Shown here piece after piece: positions 54,557-63,981 of a DNA stretch of 64,000 nt. The position numbers were made by a program, and so were the translations under genes. Location: positions 202,054 through 266,053 of the forward strand of contig JAPLKS010000014.1 of the NCBI GenBank assembly GCA_026387915.1, written 5' to 3'. How positions within the stretch are numbered: the stretch's first letter is position 1; each line of letters opens with the position of its first letter. The notes under the pieces are model-generated. The model was not told where the DNA came from. It saw only the letters and a program-made list of their open reading frames with translations, and searched no databases. This DNA comes from Gemmatimonadota bacterium. Its GTDB lineage: Bacteria; Gemmatimonadota; Gemmatimonadetes; Gemmatimonadales; Gemmatimonadaceae.

Positions 54557-55039
54557 GTGAGCCGGAGCTTGAACAAGGTGACGTTGATCGGGAATCTCGG
54601 GAACGATCCCGAAATCCGGACCACCACCGGTGGGAACAAGGTGGCGCAGTTCTCCCTCGCTACCACGCGCCAGTGGAGTTCGGCGTCGGGAGAGAAGCAG
54701 GAAAAAACCGAGTGGCACAAGTGCGTGGCCTGGAATCAGGGCACGCGCGGCACCGGACTCGCGGACATCATCGAGAAGTACGTGAAGAAGGGCGACAAGC
54801 TCTTCGTCGAAGGACGTCTCGAGTACCGCCAGTACGAGGACAAGGACAAGCAGACGAAGTACGTCACCGAGATCAACGTGCGCGAGATCCTGCTGCTCGG
54901 CGGCAAGGGCGGCGGCGGTGATTTTGGCGGTGCGCCGTCCAAGGGGAGTCGCCCGGCCGAGAAGAAGGCCGCAGGCGGCGGGGAGTTCACGGAGTTCCCG
55001 GGCGCGCTTGAGGGCGAGGACGACGATCTGCCGTTCTAG
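54557..55039 (+). CDS. ssb: Single-stranded DNA-binding protein
   Basis: 160-residue OB-fold protein coating single-stranded DNA. SLNKVTLIGNLGNDPEIR at the start, FSLATTRQW, the EWHKCVAWN segment and KGDKLFVEGRLEYRQYED are diagnostic, and the acidic tip EDDDLPF is the partner-binding tail. The GTG is preceded by AGGAGGAG. Single gene with its own promoter and terminator. Confidence 0.98.
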   Translation: MSRSLNKVTLIGNLGNDPEIRTTTGGNKVAQFSLATTRQWSSASGEKQEKTEWHKCVAWNQGTRGTGLADIIEKYVKKGDKLFVEGRLEYRQYEDKDKQTKYVTEINVREILLLGGKGGGGDFGGAPSKGSRPAEKKAAGGGEFTEFPGALEGEDDDLPF

Positions 55040-55051
55040 ATTGGGTGCGAT

Positions 55052-55076
55052 TCTAGACTGTACATGTTAGTCTAGA
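55052..55076 (+). repeat. Inverted repeat downstream of ssb
   Basis: Perfect 8-bp TCTAGACT (55052-55059) and AGTCTAGA (55069-55076) around GTACATGTT. It is locally AT-rich and followed by CTCTCGAAATT. Could be an RNA hairpin or a protein site. Confidence 0.5.
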
Positions 55077-55098
55077 GAGCTCTCGAAATTACCTGGAT

Positions 55099-55128
55099 GG
55101 GGGGTGAGGCCTTTCGGTCTCATCCCCC
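55099..55128 (+). terminator. Terminator of ssb
   Basis: 10-bp stem with one G-T pair (GGGGGGTGAG 55099-55108 and CTCATCCCCC 55119-55128), loop GCCTTTCGGT, followed by GACCCGTTTGTTG. Confidence 0.7.
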
Positions 55129-55292
55129 GACCCGTTTGTTGTACCTGCTGTGAGAGGTATGTCATGGTCAGGTCAATAGATTTGACGTCTTGAGTAACGC
55201 GTGATCTTTCAGGCTAAGGCGTGTGGCTTCGTCCCGCTGAGCACCCAAGGCACGCTCCGCGGGCGCGTTGTACGCTGGGGAGGTGTTGTCGA

Positions 55293-56063
55293 ATGGGCCG
55301 GTCCTTGCTCCGAAGTTTGCTGTTCGCGCTAACACTGCACGGCGCCGTTCTCACACCGCTCGCTGCGCAGAGTCAGCCGAAAGGTGTCGGGCCATCGGCC
55401 GCAGCCGCCAGCGGTCGACGACCGCGCCTGCTTGGCGTATTCGACGCAGCGACCGGGCTGCCGATTGATAGCGTCGAGGTGATCGACCTGATCACGGAGT
55501 TTCGTACGCGCACGGACGCCAACGGAGGCGTGGCGCTCAATTGGATCACGCGATGGAAAGCGACCGACAGCGCAGTCGTCGCTGTCCGGAAGATCGGCTA
55601 TGCCGAGCAGCGATTTGTTATGCTCGCGTCAGACACCGTCGATATCTCGGTGGCCTTGGAGCGTGTCACGGACCTCACCACCGTGGTGACGACAGCAGAG
55701 AAGTCGACGATGGCCTCGCGTTGGCTTGAGCCGTTCGAAACCCGCCGAAAGACTGGAATCGGCAGGTTCGTTACATCGGCGGATCTTGTCGACGGCGACC
55801 GGAGTGGACTCGGGCTCCGTGACTTGCTCGCGCGGCGCGGGATCATTCTCTGCGGTGCTGGTAGCGGTCACCGCGGCCGAAATGGTGGCCGCCTGATCAC
55901 GTACGTCGATGGTGTCCAGCAGGCGCTCCGGGACACCACGGCGGGCACCGTCAGTTCGATGTATGCGGCGTTTGAGTTCCACAGCGCGGCGACTGTACCA
56001 GCGCAGTTCAATGCGACGGGCCCGTTCGTGTGCGGCTATCTCCTAGCGTGGACTCGCCGCTAG
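55293..56063 (+). CDS. Secreted protein with carboxypeptidase-regulatory-like and plug-like segments
   Basis: 256 residues from ATG 55293 (GGGGAGG at 55277-55283). The signal peptide ends with PLAAQ, then a beta-sandwich of the carboxypeptidase-regulatory type (LGVFDAATGLPIDSVEVID, RTDANGGVALNW) and a region resembling the start of a TonB-dependent receptor plug (LTTVVTTAEKSTMASRW, GLGLRDLLARRGI). No outer-membrane barrel follows, so it is a short stand-alone form, as seen in several copies in Gemmatimonadota. Function unknown. Confidence 0.7.
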   Translation: MGRSLLRSLLFALTLHGAVLTPLAAQSQPKGVGPSAAAASGRRPRLLGVFDAATGLPIDSVEVIDLITEFRTRTDANGGVALNWITRWKATDSAVVAVRKIGYAEQRFVMLASDTVDISVALERVTDLTTVVTTAEKSTMASRWLEPFETRRKTGIGRFVTSADLVDGDRSGLGLRDLLARRGIILCGAGSGHRGRNGGRLITYVDGVQQALRDTTAGTVSSMYAAFEFHSAATVPAQFNATGPFVCGYLLAWTRR

Positions 56064-56299
56064 CGGAAGGAAAGTGTCCATCGCACAGGGCCGTTCGGCC
56101 GCGGAGTCGGCGGTGACTGGCGATTGATGACCGGCCGCCGCTTTGGTTGGGGGCCGTAACGTTAGGGCGTTGGGTCTCAGAGGCGGACATTTCGTCCCAT
56201 TCCTGTTTCCCCAGCCTGCGTCCGCTCGTCCAATTCCGTAATGTCGCGCACGGCCCGGAACGGGGTGCGCGGGGTCGGACACACCCAACCCGAGCGGTT

Positions 56300-57412
56300 A
56301 TGTCTCGTCTTCGAATCCAATATCTCGCCTTGTTACTCGCCGCTTCGGCCGCGGGTGCGGCTCCGCTCGCGGCCCAGCAGGGCGGCGAAGGGCGCACATA
56401 CACCGTCAAGCGCGGTGACACACTGTGGGAGATTGCTCGTCAACTGCTGGGCGACGGCTATCTCTGGCCAGAGCTGTTTCGGTTAAACACCGGCACGGTC
56501 GCTGATCCGCACTGGATTTACCCCGGAGCCCGTTTGCGAGTGCCCGGTGCCGAAGCGCTGGCTGCGGACGCCGTGGCCGTGGCCGGGCCGGAACGGGAAG
56601 GGACGCAGGGGCGGAGTCTCCGCCGTCCGAACGAAACGATGACGGTATTCAACCCGGCGTCAGGCCGCCAGGCGGGAAAGTCCCGCGAGTCGGTATTGCT
56701 TGGCGCACGGAAGACGGCCGTTCGGCCGGGCGACTTCACGTCGTCGCCGTTTACGACCGAACTCACTGGGGTTGAGGGTGCCGGATCGTTGCAGTGGAGC
56801 GCCGAGACACAGGGCGTATCACTCACGGTTGAAAACCGGCCCATTCAATACGCCGAGGAAGTGTTCGTGCAGTTACCCAAGGGCGCCAAAGGCGTGGCCG
56901 GCGAACGGCTGTTGGTGGTTCGTGACGGCCCCGTGCTCGACCGCACGGTGCGGGTGATCGTGCCGACCGGAGTCTTGATGGTGATTGCCCCGATCGCAGG
57001 TGGCCGAGCCCGCGTGGCCCTCGTGCAAAAGATTGAAGATGTGTTCATCAGTCAGTCCGTGCTGCCCTTCGACACGCTGCCCTCGCGTCCGGGCGTCTTC
57101 CCGTCCCGGGTGGAGTCGGGTGGCTTGGTGACGCAGCTGCGCTGGATGAAGAGCGAGCCGGTGCTTCCGTCGGTGGGGCAACACCTGATCTTGACGGCCA
57201 CCGCGAAAGACGGCATGACGGCCGGTGATCAGGTCACGTTGTATCGCGATGGCGGGGTGGACGTGCAGGGGCACGCGCTGCCTGAAGAGGAAGTGGCGGC
57301 CGCGCAGATCACACGCGTCACTCCGACGGGGACCTCCGCCGTGTTGCTGCGCATTACCGGCCCCGCGATCACCGTGGGCATGAGCGCGCGCGTGACGGCG
57401 AAGATGCCTTGA
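56300..57412 (+). CDS. LysM-domain secreted protein
   Basis: 370 residues with a signal peptide (ends PLAAQ) and one LysM domain at about 33-82 (YTVKRGDTLWEIARQLLGDG ... WIYPGARLRVP), which binds peptidoglycan. The rest is a beta-rich region of unknown type with two repeated-looking halves. ATG 56300 is chosen for the signal peptide. The 236-base gap before it has no gene and no clear promoter. Confidence 0.8.
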   Translation: MSRLRIQYLALLLAASAAGAAPLAAQQGGEGRTYTVKRGDTLWEIARQLLGDGYLWPELFRLNTGTVADPHWIYPGARLRVPGAEALAADAVAVAGPEREGTQGRSLRRPNETMTVFNPASGRQAGKSRESVLLGARKTAVRPGDFTSSPFTTELTGVEGAGSLQWSAETQGVSLTVENRPIQYAEEVFVQLPKGAKGVAGERLLVVRDGPVLDRTVRVIVPTGVLMVIAPIAGGRARVALVQKIEDVFISQSVLPFDTLPSRPGVFPSRVESGGLVTQLRWMKSEPVLPSVGQHLILTATAKDGMTAGDQVTLYRDGGVDVQGHALPEEEVAAAQITRVTPTGTSAVLLRITGPAITVGMSARVTAKMP

Positions 57413-57450
57413 CGGTGGGTACGCCGACGCCGCGCCATTAGTTTTCAAGC

Positions 57451-58407
57451 GTGTCTACTTTACGCGCGCTGGTCACCGGCGGAGCCGGGTTTATTGGGTC
57501 GCACGTCGCCGATGCACTCATCGCCGACGGGTTTCAGGTGGACATCCTCGACGATCTTTCGCGCGGCCGACGTGACAATGTTCCGTCGGCCGCGCATTTG
57601 CACGAACTCGACATTCGGTCGTCGGACGCACACGCCCTCGTGCGCGACGGCGGTTACGATGTGGTCTGTCACCTCGCCGCACAGATCGATGTGCGCGTCA
57701 GCGTAAAGGACCCGGTGGCCGATGCGTCGCGCAATATCCTTGGCTCGCTCAACGTGCTCGAAGGGGCTCGCGCCGCGGCGCGTCCGCCGCGTGTGGTTTT
57801 TTCGTCGACGGGCGGCGCCACGTACGGTGACTTTGGTACTCCGCCTAGCCACGAGCCCGACGCCAAGGATCCCGAATCGCCCTATGGCATCGCCAAGCTT
57901 TCCGTAGAGTACTATCTCGCCTACTATGGTCGAGTGCACCGCATGGACACCGTCGCGCTGCGCTACAGCAATGTGTACGGGCCGCGTCAGGATCCGCACG
58001 GCGAGGCGGGAGTGGTCGCCATCTTCTGCGGCTGTGCGCTCGACGGCCGCGCCATGACCGTGTTTGGCACGGGAGAGCAGACGCGCGATTATGTCTTTGT
58101 TGGCGATGTTGCCTCGGCGAACGTGCGTGCGGCTCGCGCTGCACTGCCGGCTGCCGAGCGCTTGGACAGACGCGCGTACAATGTGGGGACAGGCGTTCCG
58201 ACTTCTGTGCTCGAACTGGCCGAAGCCACACAGCGCGTCGCCGGCGTCACCGTGCCGGTGGAGCTGGCGCCGGCGCGCCCTGGTGAGCAGATGCGTTCAT
58301 TTGTTGCCGTGGACAAAGCGAAACGTGAGTTGCAGTGGGCACCCAAGGTGTCGCTCGACGAAGGGCTGGGCATTACTTATCGCTGGTTCCGCGCCGCGCG
58401 CGGCTAA
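57451..58407 (+). CDS. NAD-dependent epimerase/dehydratase (UDP-glucose 4-epimerase-like)
   Basis: 318-residue extended SDR: ALVTGGAGFIGSHVADALIA, VVCHLAAQIDVRVSVKDP, FSSTGGATYGD and the catalytic YGIAKLSVE. Resembles GalE/UDP-sugar 4-epimerases and would add another nucleotide sugar, but it lies far from the sugar cluster and next to tol genes. GTG start. Substrate unknown. Confidence 0.85.
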   Translation: MSTLRALVTGGAGFIGSHVADALIADGFQVDILDDLSRGRRDNVPSAAHLHELDIRSSDAHALVRDGGYDVVCHLAAQIDVRVSVKDPVADASRNILGSLNVLEGARAAARPPRVVFSSTGGATYGDFGTPPSHEPDAKDPESPYGIAKLSVEYYLAYYGRVHRMDTVALRYSNVYGPRQDPHGEAGVVAIFCGCALDGRAMTVFGTGEQTRDYVFVGDVASANVRAARAALPAAERLDRRAYNVGTGVPTSVLELAEATQRVAGVTVPVELAPARPGEQMRSFVAVDKAKRELQWAPKVSLDEGLGITYRWFRAARG

Positions 58408-58446
58408 CCCGCCACGTTCATTCCCTTTCTTCCCGACCCGACTGTG

Positions 58447-59169
58447 ATGGATTTTCAAGCCGGTTCCGCAATCCCGTCGACGCCTGTTGAGCTCGTCCTC
58501 AAGGCGACGCTCGTCACGCAGATTGTGCTCGGCCTCCTGGCGCTCCTCTCGCTCTTTTCGTGGGGCGTGATGCTTGCCAAGTGGCTGGAGTTCCGTCGCG
58601 TGAGTGCGTCGTCGCGCGGATTCCTGCGCGACTTCGCCAAAGCGTCCAAGCTCGAACAGGTCGCGGGCCTCGCCAAGCGTTCCAAGCCAAGTCCGTTCAC
58701 GCGCATCTTTACGCGCGCCATCGATTTTCTGCACGAGACGCAGCCACTCGGCACCGCGAATGTGGCGGGAGCTGAACGCGGCGCACACGTCACCCTCACG
58801 GCGTCGCAGGTGGAAGCGCTACGGCTCGTGCTCGATTCGGAAACCAATGCGGAGCGCGATGCCCTCAGTCGCTTTATTCCGTCGCTCGCGATGATCGGCT
58901 CGGCGAGTCCGCTGATGGGGCTGATGGGCACAGTCCTTGGCGTGATCCAAGCGTTCCTCGGTATCGCTCGGAGTGGCGCCGGCAATCTTGGCGCGGTCGC
59001 GCCGGGTGTCGCCGAGGCGTTGATCGCCACAGCGGCTGCGTTGGCTGTCGCTATTCCGGCGGTGTTCGGCTACAACATCTTCGCCAACAAGCTCAATCGC
59101 TTCGACAGTGAGCTCGAAGGGTTCGGATCGGAAGTCATCGCGCTGATGGCGCGCGAGGGTCGCATTTAA
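58447..59169 (+). CDS. tolQ: MotA/TolQ/ExbB proton channel protein, TolQ
   Basis: 240-residue inner-membrane protein with three helices that uses the proton gradient with TolR to energise TolA. SPLMGLMGTVLGVIQAFL and GVAEALIATAAALAVAIPAVF are the family core. ATG 58447; the GTG just upstream (58444) is possible. First gene of the tol-pal operon. Confidence 0.92.
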   Translation: MDFQAGSAIPSTPVELVLKATLVTQIVLGLLALLSLFSWGVMLAKWLEFRRVSASSRGFLRDFAKASKLEQVAGLAKRSKPSPFTRIFTRAIDFLHETQPLGTANVAGAERGAHVTLTASQVEALRLVLDSETNAERDALSRFIPSLAMIGSASPLMGLMGTVLGVIQAFLGIARSGAGNLGAVAPGVAEALIATAAALAVAIPAVFGYNIFANKLNRFDSELEGFGSEVIALMAREGRI

Positions 59170-59218
59170 TGTCGGCGAAGGTTGGCGTGCGTACGTGTGA
59201 CCGCGCGGGACGCGCGTC

Positions 59219-59635
59219 GTGAGCCGTCGTCGACGCGGGGAACGCACGCCGCTCAACGCGGAGATCAACGTCGTCTCGTTGATCGACGTGATGATGCTGC
59301 TGATGGTGATCTTCATGATCACCGCGCCCATGATGCAGGGCGGGGTAGACGTCGCGTTGCCGAAGGTGGATGCCAAACCGCTTGAATCAAAAACGGCGCT
59401 CGTGGTGAGTGTCACCGCTGACGGTCGCATCTTTGTGGACGAAACGCGGATGTCGCTCGGCGAGTTCAAGGCGACGTTTCCGTCGATGGCGCGTCGGCAG
59501 GGGCGCGAAGGCGTCTATTTCCGCGGCGACGAACGCGCACGGTACGGACTCGTGGTCGAGGTACTCGCCGTGATGCGTGCGGCGGGGGTGACCAACGTCG
59601 GCCTGGTCGCCGAGCCGGAGACCATCAACAAGTGA
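59219..59635 (+). CDS. tolR: ExbD/TolR biopolymer transport protein, TolR
   Basis: 138-residue single-pass protein pairing with TolQ. NAEINVVSLIDVMMLLMVIFMIT shows the membrane segment with the proton-carrying Asp (LIDV). The C-terminal domain ends with the MRAAGVTNVGLVAEP pattern. GTG start after a 49-base gap with no gene. Confidence 0.92.
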   Translation: MSRRRRGERTPLNAEINVVSLIDVMMLLMVIFMITAPMMQGGVDVALPKVDAKPLESKTALVVSVTADGRIFVDETRMSLGEFKATFPSMARRQGREGVYFRGDERARYGLVVEVLAVMRAAGVTNVGLVAEPETINK

Positions 59636-60336
59636 GTGCGGCTAGGCGGCCCGCGGCGTCGATCACTATGCCGGTGGGCGTGTCGCTCCTCGGTCACGCC
59701 GCGATCATCGTGGGCGTGATCTTTATGAAGACGCCACCCCCGCTTCGGATGCCGCCTATCTACAAGGTGGATCTCGTGGCCGCACCAGCCGGCGAACGCG
59801 CGGCCGGCGTCGTGTCGGACGCGCCCGCGCCAACGGAACCCGCCGCCAAAACGCCGCCTCGTCCCGATACGAAAGCCAAGGCGCCGCCGACGAAGGCGAA
59901 CAAGGCCATCCCCACGAAGGCCGCGCCGCGCGCCACGCCGAATGTCACCGCGAAGTCCACGCCGGAGGCGGTAAAGAATCCGCCCAAGGCCGGCGCTGGT
60001 GAAGTTGGCGGCAAGGGGACCGATGTCGTTGGCGTGCACACGGAAGGCATCGTCTTTCCGTATCCGGGGTATCTGCAGAATATCGTGCGGCAGATTGCCC
60101 TGAATTTTCAGTGGAAGGGGAATCCGGCTCTCCGCGCCGAGGCGTTTTTCATTATTCGGCGCGACGGCTCGATTGCCAGCTTTCGGTTTGTCAGCAGTAG
60201 CGGTAACTACGCGTTCGACCTCGAGGCGAAGGGTGCGGTGGAGGCGGCGGCCAAAGCGTTTGGACTGTTGCCCGCTGGATTCACCAACGACGCCCTCCCC
60301 GTAATCTTCAGCTTCGACCCGAGTATCCTGCGATGA
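59632..60336 (+). CDS. tolA: TonB/TolA-like energy-transducing protein
   Basis: 234 residues: N-terminal membrane anchor (VSLLGHAAIIVGVIF), a Pro/Lys/Ala-rich periplasm-spanning linker (about 60-130) and a C-terminal TonB-type domain (FPYPGYLQNIVRQIALNFQWKG, SFRFVSSSGNYAFD). Between tolR and tolB it takes the TolA position; the C-domain looks more TonB-like than E. coli TolA. GTG start overlaps tolR. Confidence 0.87.
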   Translation: MSAARRPAASITMPVGVSLLGHAAIIVGVIFMKTPPPLRMPPIYKVDLVAAPAGERAAGVVSDAPAPTEPAAKTPPRPDTKAKAPPTKANKAIPTKAAPRATPNVTAKSTPEAVKNPPKAGAGEVGGKGTDVVGVHTEGIVFPYPGYLQNIVRQIALNFQWKGNPALRAEAFFIIRRDGSIASFRFVSSSGNYAFDLEAKGAVEAAAKAFGLLPAGFTNDALPVIFSFDPSILR

Positions 60337-61685
60337 CCCCTTCCGCTCCGAACTCCAAACGACGAAGGCTGTCCGCCAGCGCCGTACGCCCCTCGCGCGC
60401 CGGCATCCGCGCGGCCGTTTTCCTTGCCGGCAGCGTGCTCTGTTCGGCACAGTTGACGGCCCAAAACGATAGCACCAGCGGCGTCCGGATCGGCCTGACC
60501 TACACCCCCGGAACCCGCCCTGGCGTGTTTGTAGCGCCGGTGGCCGGCGCGTGGTCGGATTCAGTCCGAACCATTATCGGGCGGGACCTCGACAACGGCG
60601 ACCGGGTGACCTCCATTTTGGCTCAGGGCGGCGAGCCGCTCAGTGGGGCGCTCAACTACGCGGCCTATGCCAAACTCGGCGCCAATGCGGTCGTGCAGGC
60701 CTCGGTGACCCCCTCCGGGTCGCTGCATGTGGCGCTCCACGATGTGGTGGCCAAGAATGTGTCGAATGTGGGCGATTTTCCACTTCCGGCGCAGCCGCTG
60801 AGCCCGGAATGGCGCCTCGCCGTGCATGGGGTGGCCGACGAAATCGAGCGGTGGGTGACGGGGACTCGGGGGATCGCGCAAAGTCGCGTGGTATTTGCCC
60901 GAGAGCAGGGCGGTGGCCTCTGGACGGTGGACTCCGACGGTGCCAACGCCCGACCGATGGGGGCCCCAACGGGGCTTTCGCCTGCGTGGCACCCCTCTGG
61001 GCGCTACATCGCCTTCTGCGATATGACCAACGAGGGGACGAAAATCGCCCTTCGTGACCTCGTGACCGGACGCACTCAGCGGGTCTCCAGCCGGCCCGGT
61101 TCGAACATTAGCCCGGCCTTCTCCCCCGACGGCAGCACCCTTGCCTTTTCGGCGGGTGAGGATGGGATGGACATCTTTGCCGTCAACCCATTCAATGGCG
61201 AAGCGGCCCACCGCGTGACCATCTCCCGGGGGGTGCAGGACGCCCTCCCCTCGTTCAGTCCGGACGGCCGCCGTATCGCCTTCACCAGCAATCGCTTGGG
61301 GCATCCAGAGGTGTATATTGTTGATGCGGATGGAACGAACGTGGAGTTGCTGACATCCACCGGTTTTGGCGATCAGTTGTATCGCTCGAATCCGGACTGG
61401 TCGCCGGACGGACGCCGCGTGGCGTTTCAATCGCAGATCAATGGTGTATTTCAAGTGATGACCATCAATGTGCGCGATCACAGCGTGCAGGCGCTCACCA
61501 GCGAGGGGCGCAACGAAGATCCCTCGTGGGCGCCTGATGGTCGCCACATCGTTTTCACGTCGACGCGCTCCGGACCGAAGCAGCTCTGGGTGCTCGACAC
61601 TGAGACGTATCGCACACGGCAGCTGACGCGCGTGGGATTGGCGCGGCAAGGTGCGTGGTCGCCGCGTCTCGATAACGCGAAGTAG
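60333..61685 (+). CDS. tolB: Tol-Pal periplasmic beta-propeller TolB
   Basis: 450-residue exported protein. After a basic N-terminus and signal region come the N-terminal alpha/beta domain (GRDLDNGDRVTSI) and a six-bladed propeller with WHPSGRYIAF, SPAFSPDGSTLAFSA, SFSPDGRRIAFTSNRLG and SWAPDGRHIVFTSTRSG repeats. It links Pal with TolA. ATGA overlap with tolA. Confidence 0.95.
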   Translation: MTPSAPNSKRRRLSASAVRPSRAGIRAAVFLAGSVLCSAQLTAQNDSTSGVRIGLTYTPGTRPGVFVAPVAGAWSDSVRTIIGRDLDNGDRVTSILAQGGEPLSGALNYAAYAKLGANAVVQASVTPSGSLHVALHDVVAKNVSNVGDFPLPAQPLSPEWRLAVHGVADEIERWVTGTRGIAQSRVVFAREQGGGLWTVDSDGANARPMGAPTGLSPAWHPSGRYIAFCDMTNEGTKIALRDLVTGRTQRVSSRPGSNISPAFSPDGSTLAFSAGEDGMDIFAVNPFNGEAAHRVTISRGVQDALPSFSPDGRRIAFTSNRLGHPEVYIVDADGTNVELLTSTGFGDQLYRSNPDWSPDGRRVAFQSQINGVFQVMTINVRDHSVQALTSEGRNEDPSWAPDGRHIVFTSTRSGPKQLWVLDTETYRTRQLTRVGLARQGAWSPRLDNAK

Positions 61686-61721
61686 TTGGTGTTGCAGATC
61701 CCCACTCTCCGGAGACCTCCG

Positions 61722-62321
61722 ATGCTCGTGTCCCGCCGCACCTCCACCGCTCTGCTGCTTGCGATTGTCTCGCTGACCGCATGCAAAGCCAAGCCGGCTC
61801 CGACCCCAGTTCCCGTCGCTCCGCCGGTTGCGGTTGCGCCAAAGTTCAACAAGGACTCGGCTGACGCGGCCGAAGCCAAGAAGCGCGCCGACGCGGCTGC
61901 CGCCAAGGCCGCTGCTGAAGCCGCTGCGAATGCCTCCGCCGCCATTGCGAAAGCCAAGGCGACGCTTGGTCAGATCGTGTATTTCGACTACGACAAGGAC
62001 GAAATTCGCGACGACCAGAAGGCGACCATCGAAGCGAAGCTCCCGATTCTGGAAGCGAACCCGACGCTGCGCATCCGCGTCGCGGGGCACACCGACAATC
62101 GCGGTTCTGACGAATACAACCTGACGCTCGGTCAGAAGCGTGCCGCGGCCGTCAAGCGCTATCTCGCGGCTCGCGGCATTGCCGATGCGCGCGTGGAGAC
62201 GGTGAGCTTCGGTGAAGAACGTCCCGCCGTGCAGGGCGAGAACGAAGACGCGTGGGGCAAGAATCGTCGCGCCGAGTTCGAGATCCTGAGCGGTGGCGAC
62301 ACCATGAAGGCGCCGAAGTAA
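61722..62321 (+). CDS. pal: Peptidoglycan-associated lipoprotein Pal
   Basis: 199-residue lipoprotein: lipobox SLTAC, an Ala/Lys-rich helical linker (about 45-80) and a C-terminal OmpA-like domain (VYFDYDKDEIRDDQ, IRVAGHTDNRGSDEYNLTLGQKRA) that binds meso-diaminopimelate in the wall. ATG 61722 has GGAG at 61710-61713. Stop overlaps the cpoB start (TAATG). Confidence 0.96.
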   Translation: MLVSRRTSTALLLAIVSLTACKAKPAPTPVPVAPPVAVAPKFNKDSADAAEAKKRADAAAAKAAAEAAANASAAIAKAKATLGQIVYFDYDKDEIRDDQKATIEAKLPILEANPTLRIRVAGHTDNRGSDEYNLTLGQKRAAAVKRYLAARGIADARVETVSFGEERPAVQGENEDAWGKNRRAEFEILSGGDTMKAPK

Positions 62322-63148
62322 TGGGTCGCGCGCACCGCCTCCTTCTCATCGTGGGCGCCATAGTTTCGGCGTCGGGATGTTTTGCCACGCGCAGTGACGT
62401 GCAGGTCCTCCAAGGGGACATTGCCGTGCTGCGCGCCGAGGCGGTGCGCGCAGATTCCGCACACCGAGATCAGATGCGCCAGATCGCCCGGCAGATCGGG
62501 GCGGTCGGCGATACGCTGCGCTCCGTGAATGCGTTTCTCGCGCGATTCCAGGGCGATTTCTCGTTGACGATGCACACCTTTGGTCAGCAGCTGCTGGCAG
62601 TGCAGGAACTCACCGGACAGAGTCAAAAGAAGTTGCAGGAAATGCGCGCCTCGCTTGAGGCGGCTCAGCAGGAGCGAGCCACGCAGGTGGTCGTCCCAGC
62701 GGCGCCGATTGCCTCGGTGCCAGGGGCGCCGACGGCCGCGCCGGTGGCATCCGCAGCGGTTCAGCCGCCGGTCATTGGCCCGAATCAGCTCTTTCAGGTC
62801 GCGAAGGAACAGCTGCAGGCCGGCCGCACCAGTGCGGCGCGCGACGGCTTTCAGACATTCCTCGCACAGTATCCGTCCGACGATCTCGCCTCCGACGCTG
62901 CGTATCGCATTGCGGAGTCGTGGGCGCTCGAAGGCAAGCTAGCGGCGGCCGACACGGCGTATCAGCTCGTCGCCGATAAGTATCCAAAGAGCGAGCAGGC
63001 GCCGCGCGCCATCTACAAGCGCGCGATGACGTCTCGGCAGGCCGGACAGACGCGCCAGGCGCGGACGCTGTTCCAGTTGATCGTGGACAAATATCCGAAG
63101 TCGCTCGAAGCCGAACTAGCGGCTGACTTTCTCAAGACGTTGAAGTAG
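62321..63148 (+). CDS. cpoB: Tol-Pal system coordinator CpoB (YbgF)
   Basis: 275-residue exported protein, here with a lipobox-like SASGC. An N-terminal coiled coil (DVQVLQGDIAVLRAEAVRAD ...) and C-terminal tetratricopeptide repeats (LFQVAKEQLQAGRTSAARDG, AYRIAESWALEGKLAAADTAY) match CpoB, which coordinates wall synthesis with constriction. Lipidation is unusual for E. coli CpoB. Confidence 0.92.
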   Translation: MGRAHRLLLIVGAIVSASGCFATRSDVQVLQGDIAVLRAEAVRADSAHRDQMRQIARQIGAVGDTLRSVNAFLARFQGDFSLTMHTFGQQLLAVQELTGQSQKKLQEMRASLEAAQQERATQVVVPAAPIASVPGAPTAAPVASAAVQPPVIGPNQLFQVAKEQLQAGRTSAARDGFQTFLAQYPSDDLASDAAYRIAESWALEGKLAAADTAYQLVADKYPKSEQAPRAIYKRAMTSRQAGQTRQARTLFQLIVDKYPKSLEAELAADFLKTLK

Positions 63149-63183
63149 GCGCGCCTCCCGGCGCGCTACGATCCGGACCCGTC

Positions 63184-63981
63184 GTGGCTCTCGACCAACA
63201 AGACACCGCCTCCGCTGAAATGCCGTTCCTCGATCACCTCGAGGAGCTGCGCTGGCGCATTTTCAAGTCGCTGCTGGCGCTGATTGTGACGTTCGCGGTG
63301 TCGATGTGGGTGTGTACGAACATCGATGTGTTCGCGCTGCTTGCCGCGCCGATCAAGCCGTACCTGCACGGCAAGCCGTTGTACTACACGCATCCGGTCG
63401 AGAAATTCACCATCCTGATGCAGGTCGCGGTGGGGCTCGCGTTGGCGATGGCAAGTCCGGTGCTGCTCTATCAGGTCTGGGCGTTCCTTTCGCCCGCGCT
63501 CACCAAGCGTGAACGCACGGTGGTGATTCCGGTGTTCGGGTTTGCGCTGGTGTTGTTCGCGAGCGGCGTCGCCATGGCCAATATGGTGTTCATCCCCATC
63601 ACGATGAAGTTGCTGGAGGGGATCAAGACCGACATGCTCGAGCCGCTGCTTACCGCGAGCGAGTACTACGGCTTCATCATCACGACGTCGCTGGCGTTTG
63701 GGGCCGTGTTCGAACTGCCGATTCTCGTGCTGCTGCTCACCGCGCTCGGGCTCGTGACGCCGAAGCTGATGTCGAAGTACCGACGCCACGCCTTTGTGGC
63801 GCTCTTGGTCATCTGCGAAATCGTCACGCCCGGCGATCTCATTATTTCGACGCTGGCGCTCTTCATTCCCGTGTACGGCCTGTACGAGCTGAGTATCATC
63901 GTGTCGTGGTTCGTGTATCGGGCGCGCCAGCGGCGCCTGGCCGCGCGCGACGCGGAGGCACCAGGGGAGCACGCGGCGTGA
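63184..63981 (+). CDS. tatC: Sec-independent protein translocase TatC
   Basis: 265-residue six-helix core of the twin-arginine translocase. PFLDHLEELRWRIF at the N-terminus contacts the twin-arginine signal, and the FELPILVLLLTALGLV and ICEIVTPGDLIISTLALFIPVY helices are diagnostic. GTG start 36 bases after cpoB. tatA/B are not in the window. Confidence 0.96.
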   Translation: MALDQQDTASAEMPFLDHLEELRWRIFKSLLALIVTFAVSMWVCTNIDVFALLAAPIKPYLHGKPLYYTHPVEKFTILMQVAVGLALAMASPVLLYQVWAFLSPALTKRERTVVIPVFGFALVLFASGVAMANMVFIPITMKLLEGIKTDMLEPLLTASEYYGFIITTSLAFGAVFELPILVLLLTALGLVTPKLMSKYRRHAFVALLVICEIVTPGDLIISTLALFIPVYGLYELSIIVSWFVYRARQRRLAARDAEAPGEHAA

